Source of the DNA: Vibrio furnissii CIP 102972
GTDB taxonomy: Bacteria > Pseudomonadota > Gammaproteobacteria > Enterobacterales > Vibrionaceae
Direction of reading: 5' to 3'
Assembly: GCF_000176175.1 (NCBI RefSeq)
Contig: NZ_ACZP01000013.1
Coordinates: 620,001 to 684,000, forward strand
DNA: 64,000 nucleotides
The translations under genes were made by a program, and so were the position numbers. This document shows, piece after piece, positions 8,617 to 16,198 of the stretch. Under the pieces are notes generated by a model. The model was not told where the DNA came from. It searched no databases and saw only the letters and a program-made list of their open reading frames with translations. Every line of letters starts with the position of its first letter. Position 1 is the stretch's first letter.

Positions 8617-10357
8617 CCATCTGATGGAACAAGAAAAGATAGAGCAGCTTAATGAAGCGTTATTGGAACTGGAACGCAGCAAAGAACGAGAACAGCGTCT
8701 GGCCGAAGAAAACCGGGTCATTTTGGCGGCGTTATCCGCGCTTAGTCACGCCGACAACAAATACCAAATTTTTGAAGAACTGAAAAAAGTCCTCAGTCGC
8801 TACATTCGGTTCGACGACTTCATCGTGATTTCAAAAGATAAAGAAAGCAGTATCTTTTCGACGTATCTAGCATCTAACTTAGCGTTTCAAGGCAAAGAGT
8901 GGTTCAACGGCGACAAGTTTCAACGTGTGTTGGATGGCGAATGCATCATTCTTTTCGAGCCCAGCAAACTCGATGAGTTTCAAAACTTAAATCACTTTCT
9001 AAAAGATCAGATCAACTCAGCACTCGTGACGGGGATTCGAGCGCAAACCAGTGACTCTGTTTTGCTATTACTGGGCACACGAAAAGGGCAGTTTAGCCTC
9101 GAAACTAAATCAACGCTGTCACGCTTTCGCCCATTACTTGAACGCGCGATCAACGACATTGAACACAAAGAAGCGCTGCAAAAACTGGTCGATTTAAAAA
9201 CTCGAGAACTGAAAGTTGCTCAGCAACTGGCGGAGCAGGCGAACCAATCCAAGTCACAATTCCTTGCCATGATGAGTCACGAACTACGTACGCCACTTAA
9301 TGCCGTGTTAGGGCTGATTGATTTACTGCGTGATGATTCAGATGCTTATCAGCAAGACATGCTAGAACAGATGGAAAATTCGGCTGAGTTACTTTTGGTC
9401 ATCATCAACGATATCCTCGACCTCAGTCGCATCGAGTCAGGTCATTTTGAGTTACAACGTCACTGGATTAGTTTAAGCCGTAAGCTCCAACATGCACTCG
9501 AATACCATAGCCAAGTAGCGCAAGCCAAAGACATTACCTTCAACGTCAAAGCCTCCATTTGTGAGCAATTTGAATATTGGGTCGACTCAGTTCGTCTCAC
9601 TCAAATCCTATTTAACATCATCGGCAATGCAATCAAATTTACCCATCACGGTTTTGTTGATGTATCACTGGTGACCGCACGGGATCGCCTAGAGATTGAA
9701 GTCAAAGATTCCGGCATTGGGATCGACAACGAGCGAATCGAACACCTGTTTTCACCCTTCATTCAAGCCGATACCTCGATTACGCGGAACTACGGCGGAA
9801 CCGGGTTAGGGTTAGCCATCACCAAACATCTGGTTGAACTGATGGGGGGTAGCATTACCGTGAGTAGCAAACTAGGCGAGGGAAGTCTGTTTACGATTTC
9901 GATTCCTTTGCAATCGCGGAGTTCAGAAACGTCTCATCTCGATGAACTTCCGCTCTCTCATACCGCATCACATCGTGCGCTTGATGACACCAAACACATC
10001 CTCGTTGTCGAGGATACCAAGACAAACCAAATGGTCATCCAGCTCTTACTTAATCGAATGGGTTACAACGTAACACTTGCTAATAACGGACAACACGCCA
10101 TCGAACTGGTTGAAAAAGATAGAACTTTTGACCTGATCTTCATGGATATTTCGATGCCAATCATGGATGGGATTCAAGCAACTCGCATTTTGCGTTCTCG
10201 AAAACTCGCCACACCGATCATTGCACTGACTGCACACGCCATGAATAGCGATCATGAAAACTGTTTGGCCGCAGGGATGAATGACATTGTGTTGAAGCCC
10301 ATCCGAAGCAAAGAGCTACAACGAATCTCAGATCGCTACCTGAATCACCAGCGATAG
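8603..10357 (+). CDS. vpsS: Hybrid sensor histidine kinase, VpsS-like
   Basis: 584 residues: an N-terminal coiled coil (about 5-45), a GAF-like region (about 50-190), a second coiled coil, HisKA with MSHELRTPLN (His near 226), HATPase with VKDSGIGID and GGTGLGLAI, and a C-terminal receiver domain with FMDISMPIMDG (Asp near 515). There is no membrane segment, so it is a soluble hybrid kinase. V. cholerae VpsS (VC1445) feeds phosphate to LuxU in the quorum-sensing/biofilm pathway, and its FIST partner inhibits it when NO is bound. Its start lies inside the FIST gene, in keeping with a two-protein receptor. Confidence 0.85.
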   Translation: MSLSNHLMEQEKIEQLNEALLELERSKEREQRLAEENRVILAALSALSHADNKYQIFEELKKVLSRYIRFDDFIVISKDKESSIFSTYLASNLAFQGKEWFNGDKFQRVLDGECIILFEPSKLDEFQNLNHFLKDQINSALVTGIRAQTSDSVLLLLGTRKGQFSLETKSTLSRFRPLLERAINDIEHKEALQKLVDLKTRELKVAQQLAEQANQSKSQFLAMMSHELRTPLNAVLGLIDLLRDDSDAYQQDMLEQMENSAELLLVIINDILDLSRIESGHFELQRHWISLSRKLQHALEYHSQVAQAKDITFNVKASICEQFEYWVDSVRLTQILFNIIGNAIKFTHHGFVDVSLVTARDRLEIEVKDSGIGIDNERIEHLFSPFIQADTSITRNYGGTGLGLAITKHLVELMGGSITVSSKLGEGSLFTISIPLQSRSSETSHLDELPLSHTASHRALDDTKHILVVEDTKTNQMVIQLLLNRMGYNVTLANNGQHAIELVEKDRTFDLIFMDISMPIMDGIQATRILRSRKLATPIIALTAHAMNSDHENCLAAGMNDIVLKPIRSKELQRISDRYLNHQR

Positions 10358-10396
10358 GTGAGACCTATCTCTGTAATAGTTACAACCTGAGTGGTT

Positions 10397-10415
10397 GATA
10401 TTGATTCTCATTTAA
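10397..10415. promoter_or_regulatory. Candidate Fur box upstream of mntH
   Basis: GATATTGATTCTCATTTAA matches the 19-bp Fur consensus at 13 of 19 positions, including TGAT and TCATT. It lies about 50 bp before the mntH start codon. Iron repression of a manganese/iron Nramp importer would be expected. No convincing MntR box was seen. Confidence 0.5.
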
Positions 10416-10463
10416 ATGAGGAATATGTTGTCTATAGCAGATTTATTTCAGGCATGACAACTG

Positions 10464-11708
10464 ATGAACACCACACTTTATTCGCCTAAACACGACCGAT
10501 TCACTCAGCTTTCTTTTAAGTTTAAAAGCAAACTTCTGTTACTCGGACCAGCATTCATTGCCGCAATTGGTTACATTGACCCGGGTAACTTCGCTACCAA
10601 CATCGAAGCCGGTTCAGCCTTTGGCTATCAACTTCTTTGGGTAGTACTGTGGGCAAACCTCATGGCGATGTTAATTCAATATCTATCCGCGAAACTTGGC
10701 ATCGTGACCGGCAAAAACCTAGCGGAACATCTAAGAGAACGGTTGCCAAAATGGGCGATAGTGCCTTACTGGATCCAAGCAGAACTCATCGCCATTGCGA
10801 CTGACCTAGCTGAATTTATTGGGGCTGCGGTCGGTTTTCAATTGTTGTTTGGTATTCGGTTGATTGATGGCGCCGCCATTACAGCCGTCGCGACCGTGGC
10901 CATATTGATGCTCAATAAGAAAGGGCAAAAACCGTTGGAAATGACGATTGGTGGGCTGCTACTGTTTGTCGCCATTGTCTACGTGGCAGAATTGCTGTTT
11001 GCACATCCATCGGGCTCAGACCTCACAACCGGCATCTTGGTCCCAACACTAAATAGTAGTCATCAAATCTACTTAGCAGCCGGTATCTTAGGGGCAACGG
11101 TTATGCCGCACGTCATCTACCTGCATTCCGCATTGTTTAAAAACACCTACAATCAAACCGTAGAAAAACGTCTGCGTTCAACCAAATTCGATGTATCCAT
11201 CGCGATGATTATTGCCGGTTTCGTGAACATCGCGATTGTTGCAATGGCGGCGGCAGCATTTCACGCCAGCGGAAATCAACATGTGGCAGAAATCGAAACT
11301 GCATACAAAACGCTGGAACCGCTGGTTGGTAAGGCCGCATCCATCTTGTTTGGTATCTCACTGATAGCATCAGGTTTGTCATCCACGGTTGTTGGCACAA
11401 TGGCAGGCCAAGTCGTTATGCAAGGGTTTGTCCGTATGAGCATTCCCATGTGGTTGAGAAGAACCATCACCATGGCGCCGTCGTTTGTGGTGATTGGGCT
11501 AGGCATTAACACCACACAAATATTGGTGATGAGCCAAGTCGCACTTAGCTTTGGTATCGCATTGGCGATCATTCCGCTGATTCTGTTTACCGCGAACTCA
11601 AGCATCATGGGGAAATACACCAACAGCAAAGCAGTCACATCGACTGGCGGTGTCATCATTGGTTTGGTGTTGTTATTGAATGCGTATCTGCTTACGACAC
11701 TGATCTAA
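10464..11708 (+). CDS. mntH: Nramp-family Mn2+/Fe2+ transporter MntH
   Basis: 414 residues with about eleven membrane helices. The helix-1 metal-binding motif appears as [16 protein letters not shown] (the DPGN signature), and helix 6 carries [11 protein letters not shown] with the metal-coordinating Met region. It imports manganese and iron by proton symport. It is the last gene before dif and is monocistronic, with a candidate Fur box upstream. In V. cholerae N16961, as I recall, the interval between the vpsS homologue and the terminus holds the RTX and CTX elements instead. Confidence 0.93.
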   Translation: MNTTLYSPKHDRFTQLSFKFKSKLLLLGPAFIAAIGYIDPGNFATNIEAGSAFGYQLLWVVLWANLMAMLIQYLSAKLGIVTGKNLAEHLRERLPKWAIVPYWIQAELIAIATDLAEFIGAAVGFQLLFGIRLIDGAAITAVATVAILMLNKKGQKPLEMTIGGLLLFVAIVYVAELLFAHPSGSDLTTGILVPTLNSSHQIYLAAGILGATVMPHVIYLHSALFKNTYNQTVEKRLRSTKFDVSIAMIIAGFVNIAIVAMAAAAFHASGNQHVAEIETAYKTLEPLVGKAASILFGISLIASGLSSTVVGTMAGQVVMQGFVRMSIPMWLRRTITMAPSFVVIGLGINTTQILVMSQVALSFGIALAIIPLILFTANSSIMGKYTNSKAVTSTGGVIIGLVLLLNAYLLTTLI

Positions 11709-11725
11709 ACAAAAGCAAGCCATCT

Positions 11726-11774
11726 TAATTACCATATTGATTACGCGTGGGAACGTGAATCAATATGGTAATTA
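11726..11774. terminator. Long perfect stem-loop 3' of mntH
   Basis: A perfect 17-bp stem (TAATTACCATATTGATT and its complement) around a 15-nt loop, beginning 18 bp after the mntH stop codon. The stem is AT-rich and lacks a U-tract, so it is not a standard intrinsic terminator. It may protect or end the mntH transcript, or be a DNA-level palindrome near dif. Confidence 0.5.
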
Positions 11775-11871
11775 TATACTTTATGGTAAATCGTTTATGT
11801 TCAATGCCTTAAGTGGTTCTCAGCAAGAAAGAGGGCCAAATCAACATATCTCATGGTGCTCAATCGACATC

Positions 11872-11899
11872 ATTTAACATAATATACATAATGCGCACT
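11872..11899 (-). other. dif: dif: chromosome dimer resolution site (XerC/XerD)
   Basis: Read on the minus strand: XerC arm AGTGCGCATTA, spacer TGTATA, XerD arm TTATGTTAAAT. The XerD arm and spacer equal E. coli dif; the XerC arm differs from it at two positions (1 and 10). It also resembles V. cholerae dif1 as I recall it. XerCD resolve chromosome dimers here under FtsK control, and filamentous phages such as CTXphi integrate at such sites. The site lies in a gene-free gap, with matP and matS sites around it, which marks the replication terminus. Confidence 0.95.
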
Positions 11900-11910
11900 A
11901 AGAACAATGG

Positions 11911-11921
11911 ATTTAACATCT
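11911..11921. repeat. Second XerD-like half site
   Basis: ATTTAACATCT repeats 9 of 11 bases of the XerD arm of dif (ATTTAACATAA on the plus strand), in the same orientation, 39 bp to the right. It has no XerC arm partner. It could be a trace of Xer-dependent integration and excision, or chance. Confidence 0.35.
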
Positions 11922-12090
11922 GATAAAACCTGTCGGTTTTCATGACCTAAACCCCTGATACATGAGCCGTATTTCTAGTTAACTGAGTTTTTTTTCGTCG
12001 TTTGACGTTTGTTTTCGCTGAGTCGTCTTCATCGCGCTTTAATGATTCCAGCCTCACACCTTATCAAGATCATCTTGTCACACACATTGG

Positions 12091-12420
12091 TTAGAGTTCC
12101 CGTGCATCAATTTGAATTCTGATGAACCGTTCTGGGATTTGGTATTTGTATTTTTTGCCAACCTTGATGGCCTGTTTGACGCGTTTACAGAGTTGCGCGT
12201 CGCCAAGCGTTGAGACTTGTACGACCTTGGCGTACTGATTGTCGATGTGATTCATGTCGACAAATACATCGCAAAAACCTTTTGCAGACACATTCTGTTT
12301 GCTCAGCACTTTGAGCGTTTTGGCTTTGATGAGCCTTGCGACGTTGTTGATTTCTGTGTCGTCTGCCCATGCGTGCTGTGAACAAAGCCATATTGCGATG
12401 ATGAGTAATTGTGGTTTCAT
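12091..12420 (-). CDS. Periplasmic protein with TolA C-terminal-like domain
   Basis: 109 residues with a signal peptide (cut probably after QHAWA). The mature part has two cysteines (GFCDVFVDMN and DAQLCKRVKQAI) spaced as in the C-terminal domain of TolA, followed by a KYQIPERFIRIQID strand. It has no TolA membrane anchor or long helical domain. The TolA C-terminal domain is a binding target for colicins and for the minor coat protein of filamentous phages. Assignment is from pattern only and the function is unknown. It is monocistronic and the first gene to the right of dif. Confidence 0.6.
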   Translation of the reverse strand: MKPQLLIIAIWLCSQHAWADDTEINNVARLIKAKTLKVLSKQNVSAKGFCDVFVDMNHIDNQYAKVVQVSTLGDAQLCKRVKQAIKVGKKYKYQIPERFIRIQIDAREL

Positions 12421-12432
12421 TGTGTCACTCCA

Positions 12433-12473
12433 ATAAAAAACGGCTGAATACTACATCTGGTATTCAGCCGTTT
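12433..12473 (-). terminator. Intrinsic terminator after the DUF3634 gene
   Basis: A perfect 14-bp stem (AAACGGCTGAATAC / GTATTCAGCCGTTT), 8-nt loop, and a U-tract on the minus strand (run of A at 12435-12440). It ends the matP/DUF3634 transcript just before the TolA-C-like gene. Confidence 0.85.
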
Positions 12474-12544
12474 CAGCTTGAAGCGTTAAGATTTCGCTCT
12501 AGTTTGCACCTTGATGCAAACGTGTTGTCGCTAATGGCGCAATC

Positions 12545-12862
12545 CTAGTGAGTCTTTTTACTTTTATCACCGTTGCCTTTGAAGCCTTGGTGTGGAAATA
12601 CGTTTCGAATGCGCTGTTGTACTTTCTTTGGCACCTGGTTCGAGAACACCAACTTCATATTGTGCCTTTGATGATAAACTTTGAGTTCACCATCAAATGG
12701 CGCATTTTCACCAATCTCAATGACATTATGTTTAAACGACGGCGGAAAATGACCTTTAACCTGTGTAATGACGCCATTTTTAAACTTAACTTTGAGTACA
12801 GGCCTGTCGGCCGCGACCAACCAAAAGATGACGATTGCAGCAATTAAAATCACATACAACAT
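12545..12862 (-). CDS. DUF3634 family protein, membrane-anchored
   Basis: 105 residues: an N-terminal membrane helix (MLYVILIAAIVIFWLVAADR), then a small basic domain containing VKFKNGVITQVKGHFPP and a lysine-rich tail. I recognise it as the DUF3634 type found in Vibrio and related genera; function unknown. It begins 11 bp after the matP stop, so the two are probably cotranscribed, and a strong terminator follows. Confidence 0.7.
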   Translation of the reverse strand: MLYVILIAAIVIFWLVAADRPVLKVKFKNGVITQVKGHFPPSFKHNVIEIGENAPFDGELKVYHQRHNMKLVFSNQVPKKVQQRIRNVFPHQGFKGNGDKSKKTH

Positions 12863-12873
12863 CTTGCTAACTC

Positions 12874-13323
12874 CTAATCAGACAGCAATTTACTTAAATC
12901 TTCTTTTAAACTCGAAACCGTGCGGCTCGCTTTCTCGCTCCGTGACGCTTCACTAAGCAGATACTCAATGGCATCGGATAACGTGCATCCCAGTTCGTTT
13001 GCTCGCACAGACAACTTTTCCCATACGCGATAATCTAAATCGATGGATTTTTTACGTGTATGTAACTGCTCTGCATTGAAATGACGCTTCCGTTTGGCAC
13101 GAATGGCTTGTTTGAGCTTGTTGTCCAAATCTGGTGCCATATGCTGTTCGATCCATTCAAGCACCAAGGTTGGCTCATGTTCTAGAGATTTGAGTTCTTG
13201 AACAGCGGCATCTGCCTCACTACGATCGATATGACAAGTGATCGGTTCGCCATCTTTCCATTTTTTGATTAAGTACTGCCACTTCCAACCGCATTCCAGG
13301 TTTTCGAGTTGTTGATATTTCAT
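12874..13323 (-). CDS. matP: Macrodomain Ter protein MatP
   Basis: 149 residues from ATG (MKYQQLENLECGWKWQYLIK), almost the size of E. coli MatP. It has the N-terminal four-helix bundle and a C-terminal ribbon-helix-helix region (KKSIDLDYRVWEKL, then a helix with SDAIEYLL) that binds matS. MatP condenses the Ter region and links it to the division machinery. A TTG three codons upstream is less likely. It is divergent from the ycbZ-type protease gene, and the matP-ycbZ-fabA-rmf order is as in E. coli. A one-mismatch matS lies 27 bp upstream of its start. Confidence 0.95.
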   Translation of the reverse strand: MKYQQLENLECGWKWQYLIKKWKDGEPITCHIDRSEADAAVQELKSLEHEPTLVLEWIEQHMAPDLDNKLKQAIRAKRKRHFNAEQLHTRKKSIDLDYRVWEKLSVRANELGCTLSDAIEYLLSEASRSEKASRTVSSLKEDLSKLLSD

Positions 13324-13349
13324 GTCTGGCAAGCCTATTTAAAATTAGG

Positions 13350-13362
13350 GTGACAGCGTAAC
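13350..13362. promoter_or_regulatory. Near-match matS site in the matP/ycbZ divergent promoter
   Basis: GTGACAGCGTAAC differs from GTGACRNYGTCAC at one position. It lies between the matP and ycbZ starts, where MatP binding could give autoregulation or add to Ter organisation. Confidence 0.4.
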
Positions 13363-13489
13363 CCAAGTGACACAGTCGTTTCAATTATATCGATAAAAAA
13401 CACGACCAAGATCATCACAAATATCAAAGCTATTCGCGCTTTGGGTTTTTCTATATAATTTGTCTCCTTTTCACGATTTCGACGATTCA

Positions 13490-15133
13490 ATGACACAAGA
13501 TATCTGGCGTTTAGTGACGCCTCAGTATGACCAGTTCAGCACTGAGTTATCTCAATACCCTAACCTGCCTTCTGTTTCTCTGTTTGGCACTCAAACCAGA
13601 CTTTCACAAGCAATTGAAAGGTTCATTCACGTCAAAGGTTTTAGCCGCATTCTGTTAGTCAATGCGCCAGATAACTCAATCTACCGCGCTCTGATTAAAG
13701 AGCAGATGGAGAGTATGACGTCTTCAGTGCCCATTGTGGTGACTGAAACGTTAGATATGGGTGCAATTTTCGGACAAGTCAAAGCTGAAAATGGCCATAT
13801 TGTCAGTGAAGTCAGCGGCCTATTAGACAAAGCTGATAACGGATATCTTGTCGTTTCTGCGAATTTACTACTCGCGAATCCGCGCTGTTGGCCAATGTTG
13901 AAATCTGCCGTGCTGGGCGACGCCATTTCACCGGTGAATTGTGACCCCAAGTCACCCATTCACTCATTGCCGACAAAAAGTTACAACGTCAAACTCGTTG
14001 TGGTTGGTGATAGAAACCAGTTAGGCGACATCGATTTTCTGGATGCAGATATTCACTCAGGGCTATGCCTGTTCAGTGAGTTGGAAGTGGATATCAAGCT
14101 TGATCAGGACTCCATTACGACTTATTTAGGCTACCTACTCTGGCTCACTGATCGCTATGAGTTGCCAATGCTGACGCACGATGCCGTTGAAGCAGTGATG
14201 ACCGCTGGCGCTCGTTACACCGAAGATCAACATTACGCACCTCTATGTGTGATGTGGCATCGCGCGCTGCTCGAAGAAGCGGCACTTCTGGGTCATCAAG
14301 CGACAATCGGAAAAGAACACATTGAACAAGCACTGAATCAACGTTATTACCGTGAATCTTACTTACCTGAGCGTGCACTTGACGACATTCTTGATGGCCA
14401 AGTCATTATCGAAACTCAAGGTGAGCAAATCGGACAAGTCAACGGCCTGACTGTCATCGATATTGCTGGTCATCCAGTATCTTACGGCGAGCCAGCCCGT
14501 ATTTCATGTGTGATTCATTTTGGTGATGGCGATATTTCTGATGTCGAACGGAAAGTTGAGCTGGGTGGCAATTTACACGCTAAGGGCATGATGATCATGC
14601 AAGCGTTTGTGAGCAGCGCGCTCAATCTGGACGTTCCGCTGCCATTCTCCGCTTCAGTCGTATTTGAACAGTCTTACAGTGAAGTGGATGGCGATAGCGC
14701 TTCGCTCGCTGAACTATGCTCATTAGTGAGCGCCCTATCCGAATATCCTATTGACCAACAAATTGCGGTCACAGGCGCCGTAGATCAGTTCGGTCGCGTC
14801 CAAGCAGTTGGTGGGCTCAACGAAAAAATTGAAGGTTTCTACCGGGTTTGCCAACATCAAGGTTTTACCGGTGAACAAGGCGTCATCCTGCCGAAAAGTA
14901 ATCTGAAACACCTTGCGCTTCATCAATCTGTCGTCGAAAGTATTAAAAATGGGGAATTCAACATTTGGCCCGTCTCGAATGTTGATGAAGCTGTTCCTGT
15001 ACTCATGAATAAACCATTCCGTGGTGATGATGAGGAAAGCGTGATCAGCCGAATCGCCGAACGAATTGAAAACTTTGAAAAACACATTCAGCCACAAGGA
15101 TTTGTGGAACGCCTCAAAAACTGGTTCGTTTAG
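13490..15133 (+). CDS. ycbZ: Lon-type protease-like protein (YcbZ/LonH family)
   Basis: 547 residues from ATG (MTQDIWRLVTPQYDQFS). The N-terminal half is an AAA-like region with a degraded nucleotide-binding site; I see no clean Walker A. The C-terminal half is a Lon protease domain with the catalytic serine expected in VDGDSASLAEL and a lysine in GGLNEKIEGFYRVC. Between matP and fabA this is the E. coli ycbZ position; the exact substrate role is not settled. A -10-like TATAAT lies at 13454-13459. A TTG ten codons upstream is not preferred. Confidence 0.88.
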   Translation: MTQDIWRLVTPQYDQFSTELSQYPNLPSVSLFGTQTRLSQAIERFIHVKGFSRILLVNAPDNSIYRALIKEQMESMTSSVPIVVTETLDMGAIFGQVKAENGHIVSEVSGLLDKADNGYLVVSANLLLANPRCWPMLKSAVLGDAISPVNCDPKSPIHSLPTKSYNVKLVVVGDRNQLGDIDFLDADIHSGLCLFSELEVDIKLDQDSITTYLGYLLWLTDRYELPMLTHDAVEAVMTAGARYTEDQHYAPLCVMWHRALLEEAALLGHQATIGKEHIEQALNQRYYRESYLPERALDDILDGQVIIETQGEQIGQVNGLTVIDIAGHPVSYGEPARISCVIHFGDGDISDVERKVELGGNLHAKGMMIMQAFVSSALNLDVPLPFSASVVFEQSYSEVDGDSASLAELCSLVSALSEYPIDQQIAVTGAVDQFGRVQAVGGLNEKIEGFYRVCQHQGFTGEQGVILPKSNLKHLALHQSVVESIKNGEFNIWPVSNVDEAVPVLMNKPFRGDDEESVISRIAERIENFEKHIQPQGFVERLKNWFV

Positions 15134-15150
15134 TACTGATCGGAGTTGTT
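15134..15150. promoter_or_regulatory. Candidate FadR operator upstream of fabA
   Basis: TACTGATCGGAGTTGTT resembles the FadR consensus (AGCTGGTCCGACNTGTT) at most positions, beginning right after the ycbZ stop codon. FadR activates fabA in E. coli from a site just upstream of the FabR operator, the same arrangement as here. The match is partial. Confidence 0.45.
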
Positions 15151-15151
15151 T

Positions 15152-15169
15152 GGCGTACACGTGTTCACT
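15152..15169. promoter_or_regulatory. Candidate FabR operator upstream of fabA
   Basis: GGCGTACACGTGTTCACT is very close to the FabR operator that I recall as AGCGTACAnGTGTTCGCT in front of E. coli fabA and fabB. It lies 35 bp before the fabA ATG. FabR represses unsaturated fatty acid synthesis in response to the acyl-CoA/ACP pool. Confidence 0.65.
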
Positions 15170-15204
15170 AAGATGCACCGTATCAGAAATTGGAGTAATT
15201 GATA

Positions 15205-15723
15205 ATGCACAACAAACGAGACTCTTATAACCGCGACGATCTTTTAGCTTCTAGCCGTGGCGAACTTTTTGGCCCTGGTTACCCTCAACTACCAGCACCA
15301 AACATGCTGATGATGGATCGAGTGACTAAGATGTCTGAAACTGAGGGTGATTTTGGTAAAGGCTTGATTCTGGCCGAACTCGACATCACTCCAGATCTTT
15401 GGTTCTTTGATTGTCACTTCCCTGGCGATCCAGTGATGCCTGGCTGTCTTGGCCTTGATGCAATGTGGCAACTGGTTGGTTTCTTCCTTGGCTGGGTTGG
15501 CGGAAAAGGCAAAGGTCGTGCATTGGGTGTTGGCGAAGTAAAATTCACTGGTCAAATCCTACCGACAGCGAAAAAAGTTACTTACGAAATCCACATGAAA
15601 CGCGTTGTAAACCGTAAATTGGTGATGGGTCTTGCTGATGGCCGCGTATTGGTTGATGGCAAAGAAATCTATGTTGCGAAAGACTTAAAAGTTGGCCTGT
15701 TCCAAGACACTTCAGCATTTTAA
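15205..15723 (+). CDS. fabA: 3-hydroxydecanoyl-ACP dehydratase/isomerase FabA
   Basis: 172 residues, the usual FabA length, starting [17 protein letters not shown] with TTGGAG 8 nt upstream. The active-site block [22 protein letters not shown] contains the catalytic His and the later Asp (LDAMW). It dehydrates 3-hydroxydecanoyl-ACP and isomerises the product to cis-3-decenoyl-ACP, the entry to unsaturated fatty acids. Candidate FadR and FabR operators lie directly upstream and an intrinsic terminator follows. Confidence 0.97.
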   Translation: MHNKRDSYNRDDLLASSRGELFGPGYPQLPAPNMLMMDRVTKMSETEGDFGKGLILAELDITPDLWFFDCHFPGDPVMPGCLGLDAMWQLVGFFLGWVGGKGKGRALGVGEVKFTGQILPTAKKVTYEIHMKRVVNRKLVMGLADGRVLVDGKEIYVAKDLKVGLFQDTSAF

Positions 15724-15742
15724 TTCGTTGTAATTGAATCTA

Positions 15743-15766
15743 GCCGCTCGATTGAGCGGCTTTTTT
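15743..15766 (+). terminator. Intrinsic terminator of fabA
   Basis: Stem GCCGCTC / GAGCGGC with a 4-nt loop followed by six T residues. Confidence 0.9.
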
Positions 15767-15814
15767 GTTGGTAGTACATTTAGTTATAGTGCATCAGGTG
15801 ATTTAAAATCCAAA

Positions 15815-15837
15815 TAAAAAGCCCCTTTCGGGGCTTA
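15815..15837 (-). terminator. Intrinsic terminator of rmf
   Basis: Stem AAGCCCC / GGGGCTT with loop TTTC, preceded on the plus strand by AAAAA, which gives a U-tract on the minus strand. Confidence 0.85.
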
Positions 15838-15859
15838 GATCCTGTGTTGTATGTGGAAA

Positions 15860-16033
15860 TTATTTATAGAGACCAGTCAGTTTGTCTTCTCTAGCTTCAC
15901 GCCAACCACCTAGCCAAAAGGATCGAGCTTCCATTTGTTGGTAGGGACATTCTTCTTGCGATCGGCCATTCAGGCCCGCTTTGTATCCCTGAGATTGCGC
16001 TCTTTCCAGGCGATCACGCTTTTGTCTCTTCAT
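15860..16033 (-). CDS. rmf: Ribosome modulation factor RMF
   Basis: A 57-residue basic protein starting MKRQKRDRLERAQSQGYKAG, with the conserved GRSQEECPY and RSFWLGGWREAREDK blocks of RMF. RMF pairs 70S ribosomes into inactive 100S dimers in stationary phase. It faces fabA across a double terminator, the same neighbourhood as in E. coli. Confidence 0.96.
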   Translation of the reverse strand: MKRQKRDRLERAQSQGYKAGLNGRSQEECPYQQMEARSFWLGGWREAREDKLTGLYK

Positions 16034-16142
16034 AGTGCAGTCCTCATACAGTAGCTTGTGTCTAAGTTACAACTATTAAAATCGTGTGGCGTTTCCATGA
16101 CCACACCATTAAGAATTGCTCAAAAAACCACCTTCATCAAGC

Positions 16143-16181
16143 CAAAAAAAAGCACAAGTCCAGATCTGTGAACTTGTGCTT
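16143..16181 (-). terminator. Intrinsic terminator after the DUF3466 gene
   Basis: A perfect 10-bp stem (AAGCACAAGT / ACTTGTGCTT), 12-nt loop, with a run of A upstream on the plus strand that gives the U-tract. Confidence 0.85.
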
Positions 16182-16198
16182 CGTTTGACAAAAATTTA

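Larger units (their letters stand above)
11709..12090. other. Gene-free terminus interval holding dif
   Basis: About 380 bp without a credible reading frame. It contains a 17-bp inverted repeat after mntH, the dif site, a second XerD-like half site and a small AAAACC-TGTC-GGTTTT hairpin (11925-11940). The rest is AT-rich sequence with T-rich runs near 11990-12020 and no recognised signal. No integrated phage or satellite is present. Confidence 0.8.

Noticed and set aside
11726-11774. The long hairpin after mntH as an ordinary Rho-independent terminator
   Set aside because: AT-rich stem, 15-nt loop and no T-run on either side; kept only as a stem-loop of unknown role.
12000-12090. A short gene or tRNA right of dif
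   Set aside because: No open frame with a ribosome-binding site and no tRNA cloverleaf or TTCGA-type arm was found.
13937-13951. GTGACCCCAAGTCAC as a matS candidate
   Set aside because: The arms match, but the spacer is 5 bp instead of 3.
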